NCBI GenBank assembly: GCA_021442845.1
Contig: JABUSD010000388.1
Span: forward strand, 1 to 5,138
From: Holdemanella sp.
GTDB lineage: Bacteria > Bacillota_I > Bacilli_A > Erysipelotrichales > Erysipelotrichaceae
DNA length: 5,138 nt
Direction: 5' to 3'
Part shown: piece by piece, positions 1 through 4,975 of the stretch
Layout: each line of letters starts with the position of its first letter
Numbering within the stretch: position 1 is the first letter of the stretch
Position numbers and translations under genes: made by a program
The notes under the pieces: model-generated
What the model saw: the letters and a program-made list of their open reading frames with translations, nothing else
Told to the model about the DNA's origin: nothing
Databases searched by the model: none

Positions 1-9
1 TCTTTATAT

Positions 10-777
10 ATGAAAAAGATTGAAACAAGACAGACACAGATTGTTGAAGTTCTCTGCAAAGAAAAGCGAATGGAAGTCGTGAAATTAAGTGAGATGTTAA
101 ATGTATCCCAGGTGACAATCCGAAAGGATTTAGACGCTCTTGAGGAAAGAGGATTAATCACAAGAGAACATGGATTTGCGACATTGAATTCGGATGATGA
201 TATGAATATCCGTTTAGCCATCCATTATGAATCGAAACAGCAGATTGCCAAAATGGCTTGTGCATCCATTCAGAATGGGGAAACCATCATGATTGAATCG
301 GGTTCCTGCTGTGCTTTGCTTGCAGATGAAATCGGCAAGACAAAAAAGGATGTGACCATTATTACCAATTCGGCTTTTATTGCCGATTATATCCGTAAAT
401 ATAAAAATATCCATATGATTCTTTTAGGCGGAAATTATCAAAAGGAATCCCAGGTGCTTGTAGGCCCTTTATTAAGGAATTCGGTACGTACATTCTTTGT
501 GGATAAGCTATTTATCGGAACGGATGGCTTTTCAAAGGAAACCGGATTTACCGGCAATGACTATATGCGCTCTGAAGCAGTACGGGATATGGCAAAACAG
601 GCCAAACATGTCATTATCGTAACGGAATCCACAAAATTTGAGCAGATTGGCTTATGTAATTTACTTCCATTGGAAGAAATCTCTATGGTCTATACCGATG
701 GAAATATGAAAGAGAATTGGAAAGAGTATCTGGAAACAAAAAATATTCAAGTGATTCAAACAAAAAATGCTTCCTAG
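10..777 (+). CDS. DeoR/GlpR-family transcriptional regulator
   Basis: A cytoplasmic DNA-binding regulator, most likely a repressor that responds to a phosphorylated sugar or related metabolite. The 255 residues match the usual family length (about 250-260). Residues about 5-55 form the winged helix-turn-helix; the recognition part reads VSQVTIRKDLDALEERG (32-48), the classic DeoR signature. Residues about 73-230 form the DeoR C-terminal sensor, with IESGS (95-99) in place of the commoner DAGTT/DSGTT, then FIGTDGF (168-174), RSEAV (187-191) and VTESTKF (204-210), which match the conserved GADG, EA and DSSKF blocks. The ATG at 10 fits the family N-terminus, but only 9 upstream bases are visible, so its ribosome binding site and promoter cannot be judged. 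It converges on the activase gene with a 4-base stop-codon overlap. Its link to the glycyl-radical pair is inferred from position. The effector is unknown; a sugar phosphate is expected from the family. Confidence 0.93.
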   Translation: MKKIETRQTQIVEVLCKEKRMEVVKLSEMLNVSQVTIRKDLDALEERGLITREHGFATLNSDDDMNIRLAIHYESKQQIAKMACASIQNGETIMIESGSCCALLADEIGKTKKDVTIITNSAFIADYIRKYKNIHMILLGGNYQKESQVLVGPLLRNSVRTFFVDKLFIGTDGFSKETGFTGNDYMRSEAVRDMAKQAKHVIIVTESTKFEQIGLCNLLPLEEISMVYTDGNMKENWKEYLETKNIQVIQTKNAS

Positions 778-787
778 AAGAAGCATT
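761..787 (-). terminator. Intrinsic terminator of the activase gene, containing both stop codons
   Basis: A perfect 8-bp inverted repeat (AATGCTTC 766-773, GAAGCATT 780-787) encloses a 6-nt loop CTAGAA. Read on the minus strand the hairpin is followed by T6 (767-762; the first two bases are also in the stem), then G and TTT, giving a U-tract for the activase transcript. On the plus strand no comparable U-run follows, so termination should favour the minus direction. The right-hand arm encodes the last activase codons (Cys-Phe-Phe) and the loop holds the TAG stop codons of both convergent genes. Confidence 0.75.
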
Positions 788-1670
788 CAATGTCATTGTT
801 TAAGAACTGTTTTTGATAATCTTTTAAATCTTCGGGATGATACGCTTTTACATTCTTATATGCATATTGTTTATTTAAAAGTTCATACTTGTTTTCTCCA
901 AACTGATGGAAGGGGAGCAGTTGAACTTTTTTTATATTTAACGATTTAAATAATTCACTGAAGTGGATGGCATCTTCCAAAGAATCATTAAAACCAGGAA
1001 TAACAGGAATACGACATAAGATATCAATACCTTGTTCATTGGCCCAGGCTAGATTTTCTACTATCAATTCATTATGTACATCGGTATATTCAAAATGTTT
1101 ATGGGAATCATAATGTTTTACATCAAATAATAATAGATCAAACTGAGAAGCTAATGTTCTAAATGTTTCCTTTTCAATAAATCCGGTTGTTTCAATCGCA
1201 ACATGAATCTTATGTTTATGAAGCTCATGGATTAGCTGCAAGACAAAGTCTGGCTGTGCCATGCCTTCACCACCAGATATAGTGACACCTCCATTGGATT
1301 CTTCATAGAAATCAAGATCCTGTAGACATTCTTTGACGATTTCATCAATTTCTTTATATTCCCCTTCAAATGTTAAAGCTTTCTGATTGCATTCATGGTT
1401 GCATTGAAGACATCCTTTGCATAAATCAAAATCAATGTGGATTCTATCTTCCTTTAAGGAAATGGCTTTATGCGTACATACATCTATGCAGTGCAGGCAG
1501 TGTATGCATTTCTTTTTATCCCATAGAATCTGGATATTTTCCAATTGGGATTCGGGATTGGCACACCATCTACAGCGAAGGGGACATCCTTTTAAGAATA
1601 CGGTTGTACGGATACCGGGTCCATCATGAATACTAAATTTTTGAATATTAAATACAATTCCTTTTTTCAT
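774..1670 (-). CDS. Glycyl-radical-enzyme activating protein (radical SAM, two extra 4Fe-4S clusters)
   Basis: This 298-residue enzyme cleaves S-adenosylmethionine reductively and uses the 5'-deoxyadenosyl radical to abstract hydrogen from the radical glycine of a partner lyase. The N-terminus IHDGPGIRT (14-22) is typical of activases. The radical-SAM cluster motif is C29-x3-C33-x2-C36 (CPLRCRWC). Two ferredoxin-type clusters follow, C55/C58/C61/C65 and C84/C87/C90/C94, the insertion found in activases of the glycerol dehydratase, YbiY and HPAD type but absent from the short PflA. The SAM-binding GGE is at 133-135, in the variant SGGEGMAQP rather than the commoner SGGEPLLQ. The C-terminal LLPFHQFGENKY block is also typical. 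The partner is almost certainly the lyase transcribed divergently from 1813. ATG 1670-1668 is the only start that keeps the conserved N-terminus. It has no Shine-Dalgarno sequence and may be leaderless. Function is very sure; the substrate enzyme is inferred from context. Confidence 0.95.
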   Translation of the reverse strand: MKKGIVFNIQKFSIHDGPGIRTTVFLKGCPLRCRWCANPESQLENIQILWDKKKCIHCLHCIDVCTHKAISLKEDRIHIDFDLCKGCLQCNHECNQKALTFEGEYKEIDEIVKECLQDLDFYEESNGGVTISGGEGMAQPDFVLQLIHELHKHKIHVAIETTGFIEKETFRTLASQFDLLLFDVKHYDSHKHFEYTDVHNELIVENLAWANEQGIDILCRIPVIPGFNDSLEDAIHFSELFKSLNIKKVQLLPFHQFGENKYELLNKQYAYKNVKAYHPEDLKDYQKQFLNNDIECFF

Positions 1671-1676
1671 GACATT

Positions 1677-1687
1677 ACTATATCATA
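1677..1687 (-). promoter_or_regulatory. Extended -10 promoter of the activase, predicting a leaderless mRNA
   Basis: On the minus strand the sequence is TATG-A-TATAGT, a match to the Gram-positive TRTGnTATAAT extended -10 with one mismatch. Six bases (AATGTC) separate it from ATG, so the expected start of transcription, 7 nt after the hexamer, falls on the A of the start codon at 1670. The -35 is poor (TTGTTC, complement of 1701-1706, spacing 18), as is usual for TG-extended promoters. No purine-rich ribosome binding site lies upstream of ATG. Inference from spacing only. Confidence 0.55.
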
Positions 1688-1770
1688 TATACATAAAATT
1701 GAACAATAAGTTTCAAATGAAAGATAAATAGATTGTATATGAAGTATATTTATTGAAGATGGCTGTATAT
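1687..1770. repeat. Three TGTATAT copies in the divergent control region (candidate operators)
   Basis: TGTATAT occurs at 1734-1740 and 1764-1770 on the plus strand, exactly 30 bp (about three helical turns) apart, and in inverted orientation at 1687-1693. The rightmost copy lies inside the spacer of the lyase promoter; the leftmost sits directly upstream of the activase extended -10. The positions suit a regulator controlling both directions, and the DeoR-type protein next door is the obvious candidate. The region is very AT-rich, so chance similarity remains possible. Confidence 0.35.
1711..1722. promoter_or_regulatory. Small inverted repeat TTTCA-AA-TGAAA between the divergent promoters
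   Basis: Two 5-base half-sites, TTTCA (1711-1715) and TGAAA (1718-1722), flank AA near the middle of the divergent intergenic region. It could be a regulator half-site pair or chance in AT-rich DNA. It matches no specific operator consensus that I recognise. Confidence 0.22.
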
Positions 1771-1781
1771 CATGTTAAAAT
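1753..1781 (+). promoter_or_regulatory. Promoter of the glycyl radical enzyme gene
   Basis: A -35 box TTGAAG (1753-1758; 4 of 6 to TTGACA), a 17-bp spacer, and a -10 box TAAAAT (1776-1781; 5 of 6) preceded by TG plus one base (1773-1775). This is the best sigma-A-type promoter in the window. Transcription should begin near 1788, leaving a leader of about 25 nt that contains the ribosome binding site. Confidence 0.7.
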
Positions 1782-1800
1782 TTGATTGAATAGAAAATGT

Positions 1801-1806
1801 GAGGAA
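1801..1806 (+). promoter_or_regulatory. Ribosome binding site of the glycyl radical enzyme gene
   Basis: GAGGAA lies 6 nt before ATG 1813. It supports that start, and it contrasts with the activase and Nudix genes, which have no such site. Confidence 0.75.
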
Positions 1807-1812
1807 TAGACG

Positions 1813-4224
1813 ATGGAAAATATTGAACATTTTGGTGATTTAACACCACGCATGAAGTCATTTAGAACACAGGTTCTAGAAAAGAAGCCATATATTGATG
1901 CGACACGTGCTTTACTATGTACGGAAAGCTATAAAGAAAATCAACATCAGCCAGCTGTCATTAAAAGAGCATTGATGTTGAAGAATATTCTAGAAAAGAT
2001 GCCAATCTATATTGAAGAGGAAACTTTATTAGTAGGAAATCAGGCATCATCCAATCGAGATGCCCCAATCTTTCCAGAATATACATTGGAATTTGTCATG
2101 AATGAATTGGATACATTTGAATTAAGAGATGGTGATGTATTCTATATTACGGAAAAGACAAAGGAAGATTTACGTTCGATTGCCCCATTCTGGTATCACA
2201 ACAATCTACGTTCAAAAGGAGGAGCCCTTCTTCCAAATGAAGTGAGTGTCTTTATGGAAACAGGTGTCTTTGGCATGGAAGGAAAGCTGAATGCAGGAGA
2301 TGCCCATTTAGCTGCCAATTATGAAAGACTGCTGGCAGAAGGACTAATTGGATATGAAGAAAGAGTTATTCGCTTAAAGAATGAACTGGATCTGACAAAA
2401 CCAGAAAGCATTGATAAATATGCATTCTATCGAGCTGTCTTGATTACAATTGAAGCCGTAAAGATTTATGCAGATCGTTATCATGATTTAGCTTTAGAAA
2501 AGGCAGAAAGTGCAACCGGAGAGCGCAAAGAGGAATTGTTAGAGATTGCTCGCATCTGTAAAAGAGTGCCACATTATCCAGCGACTTCATTTAGAGAAGC
2601 CATTCAGTCAGTATGGTTTATCCAGTGTATTCTGCAGATTGAATCCAATGGACATTCCTTATCGTATGGACGATTTGACCAGTTCATGTATCCATATTAT
2701 AAGAAGGATATCGATGAAGGTATGATTTCTGAAGATGAAGTGGTTGAACTGTTGACAAATCTATGGATCAAGACACTAACCATCAATAAAGTGCGTTCGC
2801 ATGCGCATACACAGAGTTCAGCAGGGTCTCCAATGTATCAGAATGTTACCATTGGAGGACAGACAAAGGATAAAAAGGATGCGGTCAATGAATTGTCTTT
2901 CTTAATTTTAAAATCCGTTGCTCAGACAAGATTGCCACAGCCAAATCTAAGTGTACGGTATCATGCCAATCTAGATCCAAAATTCTTTGATGAATGCATT
3001 GAAGTTATGAAACTGGGAACAGGAATGCCAGCTTTCAATAACGATGAAATCATCATTCCATCTTTTTTAGGATGGGGAATTGCCGAAGAGGATGCCTATA
3101 ACTATTCCGCAATCGGATGTGTTGAAACAGCGGTTCCAGGTAAATGGGGATATCGCTGTACGGGAATGAGTTATATCAACTTCCCAAGATTGCTGCTGGC
3201 CATTATGAACGATGGAATTGATTTGACATCGGGAAAACGCTTTGTCAAAGGCTATGGACATTTCAAAGATATGCAATCGTATGAAGAACTATTATCGGCC
3301 TGGGATAAGGCATTAAGAGAAATGACACGTATGTCTGTCATCGTAGAAAATGCGATTGATTTAGCTTCAGAACGCGATGTACCCGATGTATTATGTTCCG
3401 CTTTGACCGAAGACTGCATCGGAAGAGGAAAGACAATCAAGGAAGGTGGAGCTGTCTATGATTTCATCTCGGGATTACAGGTAGGAATTGCCAACATGGC
3501 CGATTCTTTAGCCGCAATTAAAAAATTAGTATTTGAAGAAAAGAAAATCACAAATGAACAGCTATGGAATGCCTTAGTCGATGATTTTTCATCCGATGAA
3601 AATAAGAAGATTCAGCAGATGCTGATTGAAGAAGCACCGAAATATGGAAATGATAATGATTATGTCGATAATCTGATTTTAGAAGCTTATGATACCTATA
3701 TCGATGAAATCAAGAACTATCCAAATACACGCTATGGTAGAGGTCCAATCGGAGGAATCCGTTATGCAGGAACTTCATCGATTTCTGCCAATGTTGGACA
3801 GGGGCAGGGAACAATGGCAACACCAGATGGAAGAAATGCCCATACACCATTAGCAGAAGGCTGTTCACCAGCGCATGCTATGGATAAACATGGACCAACA
3901 GCCATCTTTAAAACGGTATCCAAACTTCCAACCGATAAGATTACCGGTGGTGTTCTATTAAATCAGAAAGTAACGCCTGCAATGTTATCAACCGAAGAAA
4001 ACAAGATGAAAATTGAAATGTTACTTCGTACTTTCTTTAACCGACTACATGGATATCATGTACAGTATAATGTTGTAGATCGAGAAACATTATTGGATGC
4101 CCAGATCCATCCGGAAAATCATAAAGATTTAATTGTACGTGTAGCGGGTTATTCTGCTTTCTTCAATGTATTATCTAGACAGACACAGGATGATATTATT
4201 GAAAGAACCGAACAGACTTTATAG
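1813..4224 (+). CDS. ybiW: YbiW-like glycyl radical enzyme (glycerol dehydratase/PFL2 superfamily), candidate 1,5-anhydroglucitol-6-phosphate lyase
   Basis: An 803-residue cytoplasmic, oxygen-sensitive radical lyase. The PFL-type barrel covers about residues 10-660 and the glycyl-radical domain about 680-785. The active-site cysteine is Cys436 in IGCVET, with Glu438 as likely general base. The radical glycine is Gly779 in RVAGYSAFF (776-784). A single catalytic Cys argues against true pyruvate formate-lyase, which has adjacent Cys-Cys. Length and blocks such as GNQASSNRDAPIFPEYT (75-91), SPMYQNVTIGGQ (339-350), KWGYRCTGMSYINF (444-457), YGRGPIGG and GGVLLNQK match my recollection of E. coli YbiW closely, and more so than PflD. 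YbiW is reported to convert 1,5-anhydroglucitol-6-phosphate to 1-deoxyfructose-6-phosphate. The superfamily is certain; the substrate rests on remembered similarity and is an inference. GAGGAA and an extended -10 promoter support the start. The gene is transcribed divergently from its activase and ends in its own terminator. Confidence 0.95.
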   Translation: MENIEHFGDLTPRMKSFRTQVLEKKPYIDATRALLCTESYKENQHQPAVIKRALMLKNILEKMPIYIEEETLLVGNQASSNRDAPIFPEYTLEFVMNELDTFELRDGDVFYITEKTKEDLRSIAPFWYHNNLRSKGGALLPNEVSVFMETGVFGMEGKLNAGDAHLAANYERLLAEGLIGYEERVIRLKNELDLTKPESIDKYAFYRAVLITIEAVKIYADRYHDLALEKAESATGERKEELLEIARICKRVPHYPATSFREAIQSVWFIQCILQIESNGHSLSYGRFDQFMYPYYKKDIDEGMISEDEVVELLTNLWIKTLTINKVRSHAHTQSSAGSPMYQNVTIGGQTKDKKDAVNELSFLILKSVAQTRLPQPNLSVRYHANLDPKFFDECIEVMKLGTGMPAFNNDEIIIPSFLGWGIAEEDAYNYSAIGCVETAVPGKWGYRCTGMSYINFPRLLLAIMNDGIDLTSGKRFVKGYGHFKDMQSYEELLSAWDKALREMTRMSVIVENAIDLASERDVPDVLCSALTEDCIGRGKTIKEGGAVYDFISGLQVGIANMADSLAAIKKLVFEEKKITNEQLWNALVDDFSSDENKKIQQMLIEEAPKYGNDNDYVDNLILEAYDTYIDEIKNYPNTRYGRGPIGGIRYAGTSSISANVGQGQGTMATPDGRNAHTPLAEGCSPAHAMDKHGPTAIFKTVSKLPTDKITGGVLLNQKVTPAMLSTEENKMKIEMLLRTFFNRLHGYHVQYNVVDRETLLDAQIHPENHKDLIVRVAGYSAFFNVLSRQTQDDIIERTEQTL

Positions 4225-4251
4225 GATATGTGAATAAACATATCCTTTTTT
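4223..4251 (+). terminator. Intrinsic terminator of the glycyl radical enzyme gene
   Basis: A perfect 9-bp stem (AGGATATGT 4223-4231 with ACATATCCT 4238-4246) around a 6-nt loop, followed by a run of six T (4246-4251; the first also closes the stem). The last two bases of the TAG stop codon form the base of the left arm, so a ribosome at the stop would mask the hairpin. Confidence 0.9.
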
Positions 4252-4261
4252 ATGTTAGAAT
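4251..4261 (+). promoter_or_regulatory. Extended -10 promoter of the Nudix gene, predicting a leaderless mRNA
   Basis: TATG-T-TAGAAT matches TRTGnTATAAT with one mismatch. It begins on the last T of the preceding terminator and ends 6 nt before ATG 4268, so the predicted +1 coincides with the start codon. No -35 box is seen: the position 17-18 bp upstream falls in the terminator loop. No Shine-Dalgarno sequence precedes the ATG. Inferred from spacing and motif match only. Confidence 0.5.
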
Positions 4262-4267
4262 GAAAAT

Positions 4268-4831
4268 ATGAAAGAACTACTTGCATATATTCCTTATAAT
4301 GAACAGGAAGTAAACGATAAGAAAATCATGATAGAGTTTCTAAAGAACCATGAAGATGCCTATGATCGAAGCAATGAAATAGGGCACATGACGACATCTA
4401 GCTGGATTGTAAATGCAGATCATACCAAGGTATTGATGGTTTATCATTCCATCTATCAATCGTTTTCATGGACAGGTGGGCATGCCGATGGCAATAAGAA
4501 TTTACTTCAGGTTGCCTATAAGGAAGCCATGGAAGAAACTGGTATTGGTTATTTAAAGATATTGGATGAATCCATCTTCTCCATTGAAATCATTCCGGTA
4601 TCTGGGCATATGAAAAAAGGAAAGTATATATCCAGTCATCTTCATTTCAATGTAACCTATCTATTTGAAGGAAAAGAAGAAGATGCGTTGCATATTAAAG
4701 AAGATGAAAACAGTGCTGTCGAATGGATTGAAATCAAAGACTTAAAGGAAAAAGTATCGGAACCATGGATGATGGAAAGAATCTATTCTAAGCTGAATGA
4801 CAAGTTGTATACAATGAGTGAACAAAAATAA
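4268..4831 (+). CDS. Nudix hydrolase
   Basis: A 187-residue Nudix-fold protein expected to hydrolyse a nucleoside diphosphate linked to another group, using Mg2+ or Mn2+. The Nudix box spans residues 71-93. Against G-x5-E-x7-R-E-U-x-E-E-x-G-U it reads G71, Lys77 in place of the first Glu, Lys85 in place of Arg, then E86, E89, E90, G92 and I93. The metal-binding core (E86, E89, E90) is intact. The preceding SFSWTGGHADG (65-75), an N-terminal region with IPYNEQEVNDK (8-18), and TSSWIVN (43-49) are typical of a Bacillota Nudix subfamily of unknown substrate, so the changes are more likely family features than decay. The ATG at 4260 runs into a stop after three codons, and ATG 4268 gives the family N-terminus. 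The gene lies 43 bp after the lyase but beyond a strong terminator, with its own promoter-like box, so membership in the radical-enzyme module is doubtful. Confidence 0.9.
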   Translation: MKELLAYIPYNEQEVNDKKIMIEFLKNHEDAYDRSNEIGHMTTSSWIVNADHTKVLMVYHSIYQSFSWTGGHADGNKNLLQVAYKEAMEETGIGYLKILDESIFSIEIIPVSGHMKKGKYISSHLHFNVTYLFEGKEEDALHIKEDENSAVEWIEIKDLKEKVSEPWMMERIYSKLNDKLYTMSEQK

Positions 4832-4846
4832 CGTTCACTCTTTTTT
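4816..4846 (+). terminator. Intrinsic terminator of the Nudix gene
   Basis: A perfect 8-bp stem (GAGTGAAC 4816-4823 with GTTCACTC 4833-4840) around a 9-nt A-rich loop, followed by T6 (4841-4846). The left arm encodes Ser-Glu and part of the next codon, and the TAA stop codon (4829-4831) lies in the loop. Confidence 0.9.
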
Positions 4847-4850
4847 ATGT

Positions 4851-4876
4851 GTTGTGAATATGTGTGTTGTGCATAT
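4851..4876 (+). repeat. 15-bp-spaced direct repeat GTTGTG[A/C]ATAT
   Basis: GTTGTGAATAT (4851-4861) and GTTGTGCATAT (4866-4876) differ at one base and start 15 bp apart. The core TTGTGCAT recurs at 4934-4941, and another TTGTGC begins at 4941, so four TTGTG motifs lie upstream of the last gene, two of them overlapping or abutting its -10 element. They may be regulator sites; no family is recognised. Confidence 0.4.
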
Positions 4877-4910
4877 TTATGAGACACCTATATATGAATT
4901 ATGTACAAAC

Positions 4911-4924
4911 TTTACATATGTAAA
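4911..4924. promoter_or_regulatory. Perfect 14-bp palindrome, candidate operator of the last gene
   Basis: TTTACATATGTAAA is its own reverse complement. It ends 22 bp before the -10 hexamer at 4947, so it lies at and just upstream of the -35 position, which suits a dimeric regulator. Without a gap it is more like a protein-binding site than an RNA hairpin. The binding protein is unknown. Confidence 0.4.
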
Positions 4925-4941
4925 AGATATTCTTTGTGCAT

Positions 4942-4952
4942 TGTGCTACAAT
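4942..4952 (+). promoter_or_regulatory. Extended -10 promoter of the partial last gene
   Basis: TGTG-C-TACAAT matches TRTGnTATAAT with one mismatch. No clear -35 box lies 16-18 bp upstream. Predicted transcription start is near 4959, giving a leader of about 17 nt that carries a strong ribosome binding site. Confidence 0.6.
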
Positions 4953-4960
4953 ACATAATC

Positions 4961-4966
4961 GGAGGG
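4961..4966 (+). promoter_or_regulatory. Ribosome binding site of the partial last gene
   Basis: GGAGGG, the strongest Shine-Dalgarno sequence in the window, lies 9 nt before ATG 4976 and fixes that start. Confidence 0.8.
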
Positions 4967-4975
4967 ATTGTCTAT

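Noticed and set aside
788..798. Inverted repeat CAATG-T-CATTG as a second terminator stem
   Set aside because: With a 1-nt loop only about 4 bp could pair, and no U-tract follows, so it is not a credible terminator.
767..949. Plus-strand open frame opposite the activase 3' end
   Set aside because: It starts inside the regulator's last codons, has no ribosome binding site or domain, and lies fully antisense to strongly conserved activase sequence.
1370..1636. Two overlapping plus-strand open frames opposite the activase cysteine clusters
   Set aside because: They are mirror frames of the conserved cluster region, with Cys- and His-rich composition inherited from the opposite strand and no initiation signals.
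1688..1716. Alternative activase promoter with -35 TTGAAA (complement of 1711-1716)
   Set aside because: At 17-bp spacing the -10 would be TGTATA, a poor match. TATGATATAGT nearer the gene is much better, although this alternative would give a normal leader.
3067..3440. Minus-strand open frames inside the glycyl radical enzyme gene
   Set aside because: They are antisense to the active-site region of a clear enzyme and have no promoter or ribosome binding site.
1813..4224. Annotation as pyruvate formate-lyase (PflB)
   Set aside because: PflB has adjacent catalytic Cys-Cys; here Cys436 stands alone between Gly and Val. The activase also has the two extra clusters that PflA lacks.
4199..4227. 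Promoter TTGAAA-17-TAGGAT inside the end of the lyase gene for the Nudix gene
   Set aside because: The -10 is weak and transcription would have to start inside the terminator hairpin. The extended -10 at 4251-4261 is a closer match to consensus.
4852..4869. Rex (NADH-sensing) operator
   Set aside because: TTGTGAA at 4852 matches one Rex half-site, but the required inverted half TTCACAA is missing at the right spacing.
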